Below, one piece after another: positions 53,057 through 61,840 of a DNA stretch of 64,000 nucleotides. The notes below the pieces were generated by a model, which searched no databases, was not told where the DNA came from, and worked only from the letters and a program-made list of their open reading frames with translations. The stretch is taken from NCBI RefSeq assembly GCF_001864935.2, contig NZ_CP126267.1, positions 434,001 through 498,000 on the forward strand, read 5' to 3'. Position 1 is the first letter of the stretch; every line of letters starts with the position of its first letter. A program made the translations under genes and the position numbers. The DNA comes from Curtobacterium sp. MCBA15_012. GTDB taxonomy: Bacteria; Actinomycetota; Actinomycetes; Actinomycetales; Microbacteriaceae.

Positions 53057-55057
53057 ATGAAGCCACACATCTCCAGCCCCGGCGTCCCATCGACCTCGTC
53101 CCCGTCCCGCCCCGGACGCCGTCCCCCGACCGCCGCTCGGCTGAGACGTCGTCGCCCGGTCCTGTCCGGTGTCGGTCTCGCGACCGCGCTCGGACTCCTG
53201 CTCGCCCCCGCGTTCCTCGCGTCGTCGTCCTCGGCCGGTTCGCTCGCGTTCCCGTACACCGACGACTTCTCCACCGCGGCCGGCGGCACGCTGTCCGGGG
53301 ACGCCCAGGTCGTCGGCGGGCGGCTCCGGCTGACCGACGCCGTACCCAGCCAGGCGGGCGCGTGGTCGACCGACGACACCTTCGCGTCCGACCTGGGGCT
53401 CGACATCGAGTTCGACTACGCCATGCACCACGACGGCCCCACCGTCGGCGCGGACGGCCTGCTGCTGTTCCTCGCCGACGGCGCGGCACCGCAGGGTGTC
53501 GGGGCGACCGGGGCCGCGCTCGGCTACGCCTGCAAGGACTCCTCGGCGGAGGGCGCGGAGTCCCCCTGCACCGAGCCGGGCCTGCCGGGCGGGTTCGCCG
53601 CCGTGGCGATCGACCGCTACGGCAACTTCTCGCTGCCGCTGAACGGCTCCGGGCCCGGTGCCGCCCCGGACGCGGTCGTGGTCCGCGGTTCGGGGAACGG
53701 GACCACCGGCTACCGCTACGTCGCCGGTGCCGCCGCGCCGTTCGGCACCGCCACCGAGGGAGCCACGCCCCGGACGGTCCGCGTGACGCTCCTGCCCGAC
53801 GGTGCGGGACACCTCGCGCTGACGGTCCGTGTCGAGATCCCGGGCGGCGCGCTCCGCACCGTGCTCGACCGGGTACCGCTGCACGGTGACGGCCAGGCCC
53901 CGCTGCCGTCGACGCTCCGACTCGGGTTCGCCGCGTCCACCGGCACGTTCGTCGACGTGCACGAGGTCGACGAACTGCGCGTGCGGGTACCCGTGGACCT
54001 GTCGGTCGACCAGGCGCTCCAGCCGACCGTCACACCGGGCGAGCGCGTGTCGTACGACGTGACCGCGCACAACGCCGCCCTGAGCCACTCCGACCCGAGC
54101 CCGCTCACGGTCGACGTCCCCGACGAGCTCACCGACGTGTCGTGGACCTGCCGGGGCGAGGACGGCGGTGCGTGCGGTGCGGCGAGCGGCACCGGTGACG
54201 TGGCCGTCGACCTGGACCTGCCGCACGCAGCCGGGGCGACGGTGACGGTCACCGGCACCGTGCCCGCGGAGGCGCAGGGACGACTCACCAGCACGGCGAC
54301 GATCGCCCCGGCGAGCGGTCTCCAGGACACCTACGAGGACGACGACGTCTCGACCGTGTCCACCGAGGTCGACCGGGACGACACGGGCGGGCCCGAGCCG
54401 GTCGCGGAGGCCCAGGTCGCGACCGAGAAGTCGGTCAGCCCGGCCACGGGGGTCCACCCGGGTGACGAGGTGGCCTACCGGATCACGGTGCGCAACGACG
54501 GCCCCGGGACCGCGGAGGACGTGGGCGCCACGGACGAGCTGCCCGCCGCGATGCGGTTCAGCGGCTCGGACGACGACTGCACGGCATCGGGGCAGCTCGT
54601 GACCTGTCGGTCGACGGACGACCTCGCCCCGGGCGGACGGCGGGACTTCGTCGTCCGGGCGGTCCTCGACGAGGACTACCGCGGCGACGGCTCCGACGTC
54701 GTGAACGTGGCGACCGCGTCCTCGGCGACCGACCCCGACGGCGGGGACCCCTCGCCGGCGGTCCCGATCGGGGTCGAACAGGGCGGTGACGGCGACGGTG
54801 ACGGCGGCGGACCCGGGCAGACGGCGTCGCCCACCCCGGCGGCACCGGGCGGAGCCGGGCACACCCCGGGACCAGCGGCGGCCGGCTCCCCGTCGACGGG
54901 ACGTGGCGGCGCACTGGCGTACACGGGCGCGGACGGCCTCGGCGCCCTGGGCGTCCTCGCGGGGGTCGGTGTCCTGACCGGCGGCGGGGTGTGGTGGGCG
55001 GCGCGTCGGCGACGTCCGAGTACGGCGGACGCGGTGTCGGAGACCGGCGCTCCCTGA
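53057..55057 (+). CDS. Surface-anchored lectin/DUF11-repeat protein with LAYTG motif
   Basis: A 666-residue exported protein. A Pro/Arg-rich N-terminus precedes the signal helix (about 36-58). Then come an L-type lectin-like beta-sandwich (about 62-310: AFPYTDDFSTAAGG...DGLLLFLADG), two DUF11-type repeats (about 310-425 and 435-555), an Asp/Gly- and Pro-rich linker, and a C-terminal LAYTG sorting motif, membrane helix and RRRR. The wall-anchoring sequence and sugar-binding fold suggest adhesion or polysaccharide binding at the cell surface. The extended N-terminus before the signal helix is odd; a later start is possible. Confidence 0.82.
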   Translation: MKPHISSPGVPSTSSPSRPGRRPPTAARLRRRRPVLSGVGLATALGLLLAPAFLASSSSAGSLAFPYTDDFSTAAGGTLSGDAQVVGGRLRLTDAVPSQAGAWSTDDTFASDLGLDIEFDYAMHHDGPTVGADGLLLFLADGAAPQGVGATGAALGYACKDSSAEGAESPCTEPGLPGGFAAVAIDRYGNFSLPLNGSGPGAAPDAVVVRGSGNGTTGYRYVAGAAAPFGTATEGATPRTVRVTLLPDGAGHLALTVRVEIPGGALRTVLDRVPLHGDGQAPLPSTLRLGFAASTGTFVDVHEVDELRVRVPVDLSVDQALQPTVTPGERVSYDVTAHNAALSHSDPSPLTVDVPDELTDVSWTCRGEDGGACGAASGTGDVAVDLDLPHAAGATVTVTGTVPAEAQGRLTSTATIAPASGLQDTYEDDDVSTVSTEVDRDDTGGPEPVAEAQVATEKSVSPATGVHPGDEVAYRITVRNDGPGTAEDVGATDELPAAMRFSGSDDDCTASGQLVTCRSTDDLAPGGRRDFVVRAVLDEDYRGDGSDVVNVATASSATDPDGGDPSPAVPIGVEQGGDGDGDGGGPGQTASPTPAAPGGAGHTPGPAAAGSPSTGRGGALAYTGADGLGALGVLAGVGVLTGGGVWWAARRRRPSTADAVSETGAP

Positions 55058-55231
55058 CCGGCGGCGTCGTCGTGCCGCGGGAGGCTCGGAGCGGACGCGC
55101 CCCGAGCCCCCCGGCGGCCCCGTGCAACGGCGACCTCGAGCCCGCTCAGGCTCGGGGCTCCCCGCCCGGTCTGCTCGGAGCGGGGCCGGCGGTAGGATCG
55201 ACCCACCACCCGCATGCCCGAAAGAGGTCTC

Positions 55232-55873
55232 GTGTCCGACTCCCTGGACGACGCCGGCCAGCGCGCGCGGTACTGGCCGATCCCCGTCCTCCGGGCCGTC
55301 CCAGCCGCGGTCATGGCCCTCGTCATCACCTTCTCGTCCAACCACGCAGCCGGCTACGGCCTCGTGCTGTTCGGGGTGGTCGCGCTGGTCGACGGGCTGG
55401 TCCTCGGCTTCGCCGGGCTCCAGCGGATGGTGGACGACACCCGGTCGCGCCGGACGACCCTGGTCCAGGCGGCCGTGTCGGTCGTCGCCGGCGTCGCGGC
55501 GTTCGCGACGAGCGGCCTCGGACTGCCGGCCTTCATCGCGGTGATCGTGGCGTGGGCCGTGCTGACCGGGGCACTCGAACTCACCCAGGGGCTGCGTGCC
55601 CGGGGTCGGTCGCCCTTCTCGCGGGACTGGACGACGATCGGTGGCCTGACGCTGCTGCTCGCGGTCGCGTTCCTGCTGACCCCGCCCGACTACTCGCAGC
55701 AGCTCGGCGGCATCGAGAAGGTGTCCGGCACCCTCGACGCGCCCGTCGTCCTCGTCGGCCTGCTCGGCGCCTACTTCGCCATCGCGGCGGTCTTCCACGT
55801 GATCGCCGGCCTCTCGCACAAGTGGGGCACGGCCTCGCCCGCCGCTGCCCCGGACGGAGCACCACACGCATGA
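55232..55873 (+). CDS. DUF308-like membrane protein
   Basis: A 213-residue protein with six membrane helices arranged as HdeD/DUF308 helix pairs (AVMALVITFSSNHAAGYGLVLFGVVALVDGLVLG; VSVVAGVAAFATSG; VLTGALELTQGLRAR). The GTG at 55232 is chosen because AAAGAGG lies 5 bases upstream and TAGGAT (55193-55198) would start the mRNA near 55205; the ATG at 55214 is possible and adds 6 residues. It overlaps the next small membrane gene by 4 bases (ATGA). Function unknown; relatives in E. coli relate to acid stress. Confidence 0.8.
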   Translation: MSDSLDDAGQRARYWPIPVLRAVPAAVMALVITFSSNHAAGYGLVLFGVVALVDGLVLGFAGLQRMVDDTRSRRTTLVQAAVSVVAGVAAFATSGLGLPAFIAVIVAWAVLTGALELTQGLRARGRSPFSRDWTTIGGLTLLLAVAFLLTPPDYSQQLGGIEKVSGTLDAPVVLVGLLGAYFAIAAVFHVIAGLSHKWGTASPAAAPDGAPHA

Positions 55874-56136
55874 CCACCCCCAGCCGCCGCGATCGTCTGC
55901 GCCCCGCCGAACTGCTCGTGATCTCCGCCGTCGTCGCGGTGTTCGTCGGGTTGGTCGTGCTGTTCTCGACCCGTGAGTTCGAGCTCAGCCTCGTCTTCCT
56001 CGGTGTCGCCTTCATCGTCGTCGTGGTCGTCCTCGCGATGCTGCAGCTCGCGTCGTCGAGCGACCAGGACGACAACGACATGCTCGGCGGACACAAGACG
56101 CCCACCGAACGCACCGAGGGCGACGACCACCACTGA
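55870..56136 (+). CDS. Small membrane protein, 88 aa
   Basis: An 88-residue protein with two membrane helices (about residues 14-32 and 40-60) and an acidic C-terminal tail (SSDQDDNDMLGGHKTPTERTEGDDHH). No family is recognised. It is coupled by ATGA to the DUF308-like gene and may form a complex with it. After it, 56137-56315 holds short CCGGCCCGCTGA-type repeats and no gene. Confidence 0.75.
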   Translation: MTTPSRRDRLRPAELLVISAVVAVFVGLVVLFSTREFELSLVFLGVAFIVVVVVLAMLQLASSSDQDDNDMLGGHKTPTERTEGDDHH

Positions 56137-56315
56137 CCCGCGGCGGCCGCACCTGCCGGGCACGGCCCGCTGAACGGCCGGCCCGCTCACCCGCTGCACT
56201 GCCGGCCCGCTGACCCGCCGGTCCGTCCACCGCGCCACGCCCGAGGTCACGATCTCGGCTCGGACCTGTCATGATCGCGGGTCGCGCCGACACCTCTGCA
56301 GTGGAGGGGTGTGAT

Positions 56316-56855
56316 GTGGACGTGACCACGGAGACGGACGGCGCGATCGTCCGGGCGATGGCCGAGGGCGACCGGACGGCGCTCGCACGGGCCTTCGACC
56401 GCTACGCCCCGACGCTCACCCGCTACGCGTGGGCGCTCGTCGACGACCGGCAGGACGTCGAGGAGGTCGTGCAGGACTCGTTCCTGACGCTCTGGCAGCG
56501 CTCGTCGACCCTCGAGCTGCCCGCCGAGACGGTGCTCCCGTGGCTGCTCGTCGTGTGCCGCAACCACGCCTTCAACGCGGGCCGCAAGCGCTCCCGACAC
56601 CGGGCGGACGAGCTGCCCGAGACCCTCGCGGCGCCCGACGACCACACCGAGGCGGCGGAACAGCTCCGCTGGGTCCGTGCCGAGATCGCCGCGCTCCCCG
56701 ACCTCGACCGCCGCATCTGCGAGCTGTGCCTGCTCGAGGGCCACTCCTACGCCGAGGCGGCGGACCTGCTCGGCCTCACCGTCGGTGCGATCACGCAGCG
56801 GGTCTCCCGCAACCGACGTCGACTGAAGAAGGAGGTGATGCACGATGGACACTGA
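56316..56855 (+). CDS. ECF-type RNA polymerase sigma factor
   Basis: A 179-residue sigma factor with only regions 2 and 4. Region 2 is LARAFDRYAPTLTRYAWALVDDRQDVEEVVQDSFLTLWQR; region 4 is LDRRICELCLLEGHSYAEAADLLGLTVGAITQRVSRNRRRLKK, with a clear HTH. GTG at 56316 is chosen because GGAGGGG ends 6 bases before it; a longer ATG start (56271) lacks a ribosome binding site. It overlaps the next gene, a single-pass membrane protein, by 11 bases, the usual sigma/anti-sigma layout. It would direct polymerase to envelope-stress promoters. Confidence 0.9.
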   Translation: MDVTTETDGAIVRAMAEGDRTALARAFDRYAPTLTRYAWALVDDRQDVEEVVQDSFLTLWQRSSTLELPAETVLPWLLVVCRNHAFNAGRKRSRHRADELPETLAAPDDHTEAAEQLRWVRAEIAALPDLDRRICELCLLEGHSYAEAADLLGLTVGAITQRVSRNRRRLKKEVMHDGH

Positions 56856-57609
56856 ACCTCCCCAGGGCGACGACCTGCAGCGCATGCTCGTCTCGATGAA
56901 GCGGAACGTCCTCGACGGCGCCGCCCCACGACCGAGACGACGACGAGGACGCCCGGGCATCGTGGTCGGGGTCGTGGCGCTGCTGGCGCTCGGCACCGCG
57001 ACCGGTGCGGTCGCCCTGACCCTGTCCCAGCAGGACCGTCCCGTCGCCGCACCGGTCCGGACCGAGGACCCCGCGCCGGCCCCGTCCGCGACGACCCCGA
57101 CGTCGGCACCCGTCACGGACCGACCGAGCCCGCGACCGAGTCGGACGGCCGCCAGCACGACCGCGACGATCCCGACGGACTGCCGGTCGGTCGTGCCGGC
57201 GTCGGACTACGACCGATTCTTCGGCGACGTGCCGCTGGCGACGATCGTCGCTGACGGGAAGGTGTCCGCCCTTCCGCACCGCGACCCGGTCGGCGCACCC
57301 CCCACGCTCTCCTGCCAGTGGCGGGACCCGGGCGCGGACATCACCGGTCTCGAACTCACGATGGGCACGGGTACACCGGAGCAGATCGCGGAACTGGAGC
57401 GCGGCACGTTCGACGGGTGGTCGCCGACGTGCGAGGACGACGCCGACGGAGCCCGCGTCTGCCGCGCTTCCAGGACCGACCCGACGTACGGAACGGACTG
57501 GGCACGGACGACCTACGTGCGCGGCGACACCTGGCTGGCCGTGGACCAGTCGAACTTCCCGACGAACGGGCTCCTGCCCGCGGTCGTCGGGGAGGTCTGG
57601 GGGGACTGA
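56845..57609 (+). CDS. Single-pass membrane protein, putative anti-sigma partner
   Basis: A 254-residue protein: 37 cytoplasmic residues, an Arg-rich patch, one membrane helix (about 38-60, IVVGVVALLALGTATGAVAL), a Pro/Ser/Thr linker and an extracytoplasmic domain with four cysteines (CRSVV, CQWRD, CEDD, CRAS), likely two disulfides. It overlaps the ECF sigma gene, so an anti-sigma role is expected, but the zinc motif H-x3-C-x2-C of classical anti-sigma factors is missing. It may hold the sigma factor by its short N-terminus or be only a target gene. Confidence 0.65.
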   Translation: MDTEPPQGDDLQRMLVSMKRNVLDGAAPRPRRRRGRPGIVVGVVALLALGTATGAVALTLSQQDRPVAAPVRTEDPAPAPSATTPTSAPVTDRPSPRPSRTAASTTATIPTDCRSVVPASDYDRFFGDVPLATIVADGKVSALPHRDPVGAPPTLSCQWRDPGADITGLELTMGTGTPEQIAELERGTFDGWSPTCEDDADGARVCRASRTDPTYGTDWARTTYVRGDTWLAVDQSNFPTNGLLPAVVGEVWGD

Positions 57610-57613
57610 CGGC

Positions 57614-57650
57614 CCGGGAGGCGCGTGGCGGCGACGACCCGCGCCTCCGG
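57614..57650. repeat. Palindrome R7, short variant
   Basis: GGAGGCGCG (57617-57625) pairs with CGCGCCTCC (57640-57648), and the flanking CC/GG extends the stem with one bulged base. It lies between convergent genes and lacks the GGTGCC tip of the full family. Confidence 0.65.
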
Positions 57651-57748
57651 TCCGCCGGTGGGACGCGACGACCGCGCCCCTCCCGACCCGGACCGGACGC
57701 CCCGGAAATCCGTCGCGCCCGGATCGTCCGACGTCCCTGGGTGGCGCG

Positions 57749-58627
57749 TCAGCCGCACCGGGCCGCGACGACGTCGCGCGCGAGCGTGCGCGTCGCCCGG
57801 TTCGGCTCGGTGTCCGACCGCATCGCGAGCCCGATCCGCAGCGGTTCGACGTCGTCCTCCAGCTCGAGCACCGCACCGTCGTAACGGACGCCCGAGTCCG
57901 GCACCACCCCGACCCCGAGACCGGCCGAGGCGAACCGCACCACGGCGGGCATGTCGTTCATCTCGGCGACGACCCGGCGCCGGATGCCCGCCCGGTCCAG
58001 GGCCGCGTCGAGGATGAGCCGGTTCCCGAACCCGTGCGCGGTGTCGACGAAGGGCTCGTCCGCCAGCTCCGCGAGCGACACCGAGCGGCGCCCGGCGAGC
58101 GGGTGGTCCGGTGCGACGAAGACCCGGAACGGCATCTCGCGCAGGGGCTCGACGTGGATCCCCGACGGGACCGCCGGCAGGCCGCAGTAGGCCAGGTCGA
58201 GCCGCCCGGCAACGAGGTCCTGCACGAGCCCGGTCGTGCCGGACTGTGACGTCATCAGCTCGACCGTCACGAGCGGGTGCCGCTGCCGGAACCGCCGCAG
58301 GACCCCGGTCAGGTCGACGACGTCCATGCTCGTGAAGATGCCCAGGCGGACCCGACCGCGCAGGTCGGCGTCGTCGACGACCGCGAGGTCGCGCATCCGG
58401 TCCAGCCCGTCGAGGACGGCGCGGGCGTGGGGGAGCACGTCCTCGCCCGTCGCGGTGAGCACGAGCCCGCGCCCGGTCCGGTCGAACAACCGGGCACCGA
58501 GCGTCCGTTCGAGCGAGGCGATGCCGGCGGACACCGTCGACTGCGCCGCCCACAGCCGCTCGGCCGCACGCGTGACGTTGCCCTCGGCGGCGACGGCGAC
58601 GAACTGTTCGAGCAACCGGGTCTCCAT
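57749..58627 (-). CDS. LysR-family transcriptional regulator
   Basis: A 292-residue activator/repressor: an N-terminal HTH (METRLLEQFVAVAAEGNVTRAAERLWAAQSTVSAGIASLERTLGARLFDR) and a two-lobed effector domain (VRLGIFTSMDVVDLTGVLRRFRQRHPLVTVEL...AGLGVGVVPDSGV). It is divergent from an MFS gene 81 bases away, its likely target, and ATCGA-N5-TCGAT lies between. The effector is unknown; the pump's substrate is a reasonable guess. Confidence 0.94.
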   Translation of the reverse strand: METRLLEQFVAVAAEGNVTRAAERLWAAQSTVSAGIASLERTLGARLFDRTGRGLVLTATGEDVLPHARAVLDGLDRMRDLAVVDDADLRGRVRLGIFTSMDVVDLTGVLRRFRQRHPLVTVELMTSQSGTTGLVQDLVAGRLDLAYCGLPAVPSGIHVEPLREMPFRVFVAPDHPLAGRRSVSLAELADEPFVDTAHGFGNRLILDAALDRAGIRRRVVAEMNDMPAVVRFASAGLGVGVVPDSGVRYDGAVLELEDDVEPLRIGLAMRSDTEPNRATRTLARDVVAARCG

Positions 58628-58636
58628 CGCCCCATC

Positions 58637-58651
58637 ATCGACCAGTTCGAT
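58637..58651. promoter_or_regulatory. Candidate LysR binding site
   Basis: ATCGA-N5-TCGAT is an interrupted palindrome of LysR size, 9 bases from the regulator start and 57 bases from the MFS start. Confidence 0.45.
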
Positions 58652-58708
58652 GGCGGGCAACAAGTGCATCCGTTGGACTCGATGCCGCGCGGGCGGCACC
58701 ATCGGAGC

Positions 58709-59995
58709 ATGTCCTCGACCACCGGCCCCGTCACCACGTCCGCCCCGACCGCACCCGTCGTGCGTGCGGCCCAGCACGTCACCGCCCCGCGCGGTCACCG
58801 TGCGCACACCCGCCGTCGGCACGGCTTCGGCTTCTGGGCGGTCGCGTTCGCGTTCCTGTCGGTGATGGCCTTCGCGACCGTGCCGGCTCCGCTGTACGTG
58901 ATCTACCAGGCGCGGGACGGCTTCCCGACCTTCACGACCACGGTCGTCTTCGCCGCGTACGGCGTCGGCGTGGTCGCGTCGCTGTTCCTCGCCGGACACC
59001 TCAGCGACGTGCACGGTCGACGGCCGCTCGTGCTCCTGTCGCTGGCCGTCGAACTGCTCGCGGCGGCGCTCTTCCTGGTCTGGGACGACGTCGCCGGTCT
59101 CGTCGTCGCACGACTCGTCACGGGCCTCGGCGTCGGACTCCTCACCGCCACCGCGACGGCGCACCTCGCGGAGCTCCGCGTCCGGGCGACCGGCTCGTCG
59201 GCATCCGCCGGGGGCGCGAGCGTCGCGGCCGGCGCGGTGAACCTCGGCGGTCTGTCGCTCGGCGCCCTCGTCGGCGGCGCCCTCGCCGAGTTCGTCGGGC
59301 AGCCGCTCGTCGTGCCGTACGTGGTGTTCGTCGTCGCCCTGGCCGTCGCGTTCGTGCTCGTCCTGGCCGCGCCCGAGACCGTCGACCGTCCCGAGCAGCC
59401 GGTGCCCTACCGCCCGCAGCGCATGCAGGCCCCCGAGGGGCAGGCCGGCACGTTCTGGGCCGCGGGTGCCGCCGCCTTCGCCGCACTGGCCGTGCAGGGG
59501 CTGTTCACCTCGGTGGCGCCGACGTTCCTCGGCACGACGTTCCACGTCACGGACCGGCTCGCCGCGGGTGCGACGACGTTCGGGGTCTTCGCCGCGAGCG
59601 CGCTCTCGCAGATCGTCTTCGCGAAGCTGTCGCAGCGCCGTCAGGTCCGGCTCGGGCTGGTGCTGCTCGTCGTCGGGCTGGTCGTCCTCGCGGTCGCCGC
59701 GGTGGTGCTCCAGGTCGCCGGCTTCATCGGCGGCGGGGTCGTCGCCGGTGCCGGGGTGGGCCTGCTCTTCCGCGCGTCGATCGCCCGCGCCGGTTCGCTC
59801 GTCGGGCCCGAGCAGCGCGGTGGTGTCCTCGCCGCGACGTTCCTCATCGCCTACGCCGGGCTCACCGTGCCGGTCGTCGCCGTGGGTGCTGCCCTGCTCG
59901 TCGTCCCGACGCTGCCGGTGCTCCTCGCCTACGTGGTGTTCGTGGTCGCGCTCGCCCTCGTCGCCGGCACCCGACTGGCGGCACACGCCGAGTGA
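58709..59995 (+). CDS. MFS transporter
   Basis: A 428-residue 12-helix transporter. Motif A appears as GHLSDVHGRRPLVLLSLAVEL; the first helix is FWAVAFAFLSVMAFATVPAPLYVIYQ. It resembles aromatic-compound or drug exporters of the MFS. The 38-residue N-terminus is cytoplasmic and His/Arg-rich. CACCAT lies 6 bases before the ATG. It is controlled by the divergent LysR gene. Its 3' end lies within the first of three tandem 27-base repeats (59970-60050), so the last codons have been copied into the downstream DNA. Confidence 0.9.
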   Translation: MSSTTGPVTTSAPTAPVVRAAQHVTAPRGHRAHTRRRHGFGFWAVAFAFLSVMAFATVPAPLYVIYQARDGFPTFTTTVVFAAYGVGVVASLFLAGHLSDVHGRRPLVLLSLAVELLAAALFLVWDDVAGLVVARLVTGLGVGLLTATATAHLAELRVRATGSSASAGGASVAAGAVNLGGLSLGALVGGALAEFVGQPLVVPYVVFVVALAVAFVLVLAAPETVDRPEQPVPYRPQRMQAPEGQAGTFWAAGAAAFAALAVQGLFTSVAPTFLGTTFHVTDRLAAGATTFGVFAASALSQIVFAKLSQRRQVRLGLVLLVVGLVVLAVAAVVLQVAGFIGGGVVAGAGVGLLFRASIARAGSLVGPEQRGGVLAATFLIAYAGLTVPVVAVGAALLVVPTLPVLLAYVVFVVALALVAGTRLAAHAE

Positions 59996-60050
59996 ACCCG
60001 GCTGGCGGCCCGCGCCGAGTGAACCCGGATGGCGGCCCGCCCCGGGCGAA
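59970..60050. repeat. Three tandem 27-base repeats spanning a stop codon
   Basis: Units 59970-59996, 59997-60023 and 60024-60050 share CCCGRNTGGCGGC and a GCCGAGTGAA end (last unit GGGCGAA). The first encodes the final RLAAHAE and stop of the MFS gene; the second repeats RLAARAE and stop in frame. Confidence 0.85.
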
Positions 60051-60120
60051 CCCGACCCGACCCGACCCGGCCGCAGGCCCCGCGGCACGCCGGCCTCCGC
60101 CCCGCCGCCATACTGGGGGC

Positions 60121-60801
60121 ATGCCCCGCACCCGACAGCGCTCCGTCCTCACCGGCGTCGCAGCGGTCGTCGCGGCCGGACTCGTCGCGGCGGGCATCGC
60201 ACTCACCACCCAGCGCAGCGGTGACGACCCCGTGCTCGGCGGCGGGGAGCCCGCCGTCACGACCACGGTGACCGCCGCGGGCCCCGACACCACCAGCGGC
60301 CCCGATGCCACCAGCGGGACCGGCGGCGGCGGCACCGGCTCCGGCACCGGCCAGGGCTCGCCCGACGGCACCGTCACGATCACCCGCGAGGGCCCGGACC
60401 TGCCGGGCGGTTCCGTCCTCGCCCGCTGCGACACCGACTCCCGCCGGGTCGTCGCCCGCTACGACACCGCCGCACTCGGCGAGGTCGTGCTCCAGTGCGG
60501 CGACTCCGGGCAGGGCTACGAGCACATCCGCGTCCGGCACACCGAGGACTGGCAGGACGTCGTCACGGGCCACGGCAGCCGCGACTGGGACGACGCCATG
60601 CTCACCGCGGTCGGCACGGTCCTCGGGTCCCCGCGGTCCGGGTACCCGGTCGACGCCGGCGACGGCAAGGTCTGCTACGCGGCACCCGTCCGGTTCGACG
60701 ACGGCTCGCGTCCCGATGCCGACCCGTTCGTCAAGGTCATCGTCTCGGCCACCACGGACCGCGTGATCACCGCCTACCCCACGCGCACCGACGGCTGCTG
60801 A
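60121..60801 (+). CDS. Secreted or membrane-anchored protein of unknown function
   Basis: A 226-residue protein with an N-terminal signal anchor (RSVLTGVAAVVAAGLVAAGIALTT), a Thr/Gly/Asp low-complexity linker (about 45-80) and a C-terminal domain with four cysteines (ARCDTD, LQCGDS, VCYAAP and the terminal Cys). The domain could be disulfide-bonded outside the cell. No known family. CATACT lies 6 bases before the ATG, so the transcript is probably leaderless. The gene is convergent with the metal exporter ending at 60860. Confidence 0.78.
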   Translation: MPRTRQRSVLTGVAAVVAAGLVAAGIALTTQRSGDDPVLGGGEPAVTTTVTAAGPDTTSGPDATSGTGGGGTGSGTGQGSPDGTVTITREGPDLPGGSVLARCDTDSRRVVARYDTAALGEVVLQCGDSGQGYEHIRVRHTEDWQDVVTGHGSRDWDDAMLTAVGTVLGSPRSGYPVDAGDGKVCYAAPVRFDDGSRPDADPFVKVIVSATTDRVITAYPTRTDGC

Positions 60802-60859
60802 CCCACCCGGCACCCGCGCCACGACACGGCGGCGACCGCCCGGCACGTGCAGGTGCGAC

Positions 60860-61774
60860 CTACGCGTGCACCTCGTGCTCGTGCCGCCGGTGCGACACCG
60901 GCTCGAGCTGGAACGTCGAGTGCTCGACCGGCACGTCGAAGTGCTCCGCCACGCACCGCTGCAGGTCGTCGAGGATCCGCGGGGCGTGCGCCGTCGAGAA
61001 GCAGTGGTCGTCCACCACGACGTGCGCCGTGAGGTTCGGCACCCCGGTCGCCACGAGCGTCGCGTGCAGGTCGTGCACCTCGATCACGTGGTCGAGCTCG
61101 AGGATGTGCCCCCGCACCGCCTCGAGGTCGAGCCCGGGCGGTGTCGACTCGAGCAGCACGTTCGCCGTCTCCCGCAGCAGGCGGATCGCCCGCGGCAGGA
61201 TGAGCAGCCCGATCAGGATCGCCGCGATCGAGTCGGCGCGCTCCCAACCGGTGACCGCGAGCACGACGGCGGCGGCGATGACCGCGACCGAGCCGAGCGT
61301 GTCGTTGAGCACCTCGAGCCGTGCCGCACGCGACGTGAAGGTCTCGCCGGAGGCCCGGAGCAGCACCGCGTAGGCGACGAGGTTCCCGACGAGCCCGACG
61401 ACACCGAACACCAGGAGGGGACCGGCGTGCACCTCGGCCGGGACGAACAACCGCTGCACGGCCGACACGAGGACGAAGACGCCGACCGCGAGCAGGACCG
61501 CCGCCTGCGCCGTCGCGCCGAGCACCTCGGCACGCTGGAAGCCCCAGGTGCGCTGCGCGGTCGGGGACCGGCGGGCCAGTCGTGTGGCGACGAGCCCGAT
61601 CGCGAGCCCACCGGTGTCGACGACCATGTGCCCGGCGTCGACGAGCAGTGCGAGCGAGCCGGTCAGGACCGCCCCCACGACCTCGGCGAGCAGGATGCCG
61701 GCCGAGATGCAGAACGCGACGAGCAGGGCGCGTTCCGACGCGTGTCCGTGCCCGTGCGAGTGGTCGTGGCCCAT
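60860..61774 (-). CDS. Cation diffusion facilitator (CDF) metal exporter
   Basis: A 304-residue transporter with a His-rich N-terminus (MGHDHSHGHGHASE), six membrane helices and a cytoplasmic ferredoxin-like C-terminal domain. In TM2 the metal site is H49-x3-D53 (DAGHMVVDTGG); in TM5 it is E154-x3-D158 (EVLNDTLGS), with Glu where ZitB-type zinc exporters have His. It pumps Zn2+, Co2+ or Cd2+ out using protons. The ATG at 61774 is 7 bases after TACGAT; an in-frame ATG at 61783 is possible. Confidence 0.92.
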   Translation of the reverse strand: MGHDHSHGHGHASERALLVAFCISAGILLAEVVGAVLTGSLALLVDAGHMVVDTGGLAIGLVATRLARRSPTAQRTWGFQRAEVLGATAQAAVLLAVGVFVLVSAVQRLFVPAEVHAGPLLVFGVVGLVGNLVAYAVLLRASGETFTSRAARLEVLNDTLGSVAVIAAAVVLAVTGWERADSIAAILIGLLILPRAIRLLRETANVLLESTPPGLDLEAVRGHILELDHVIEVHDLHATLVATGVPNLTAHVVVDDHCFSTAHAPRILDDLQRCVAEHFDVPVEHSTFQLEPVSHRRHEHEVHA

Positions 61775-61840
61775 GCGCCCCATCGTAGGCAGGACGGCAG
61801 ACGCCCGCGTGGACGCCCGGCGCCGTGCCAGGATCGCCAC

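Noticed and set aside
51191..55867. A 1558-codon minus-strand frame
   Set aside because: It spans GH13, the DUF11 protein and the DUF308 gene antisense; no stop codons occur because of GC-rich codons, not coding.
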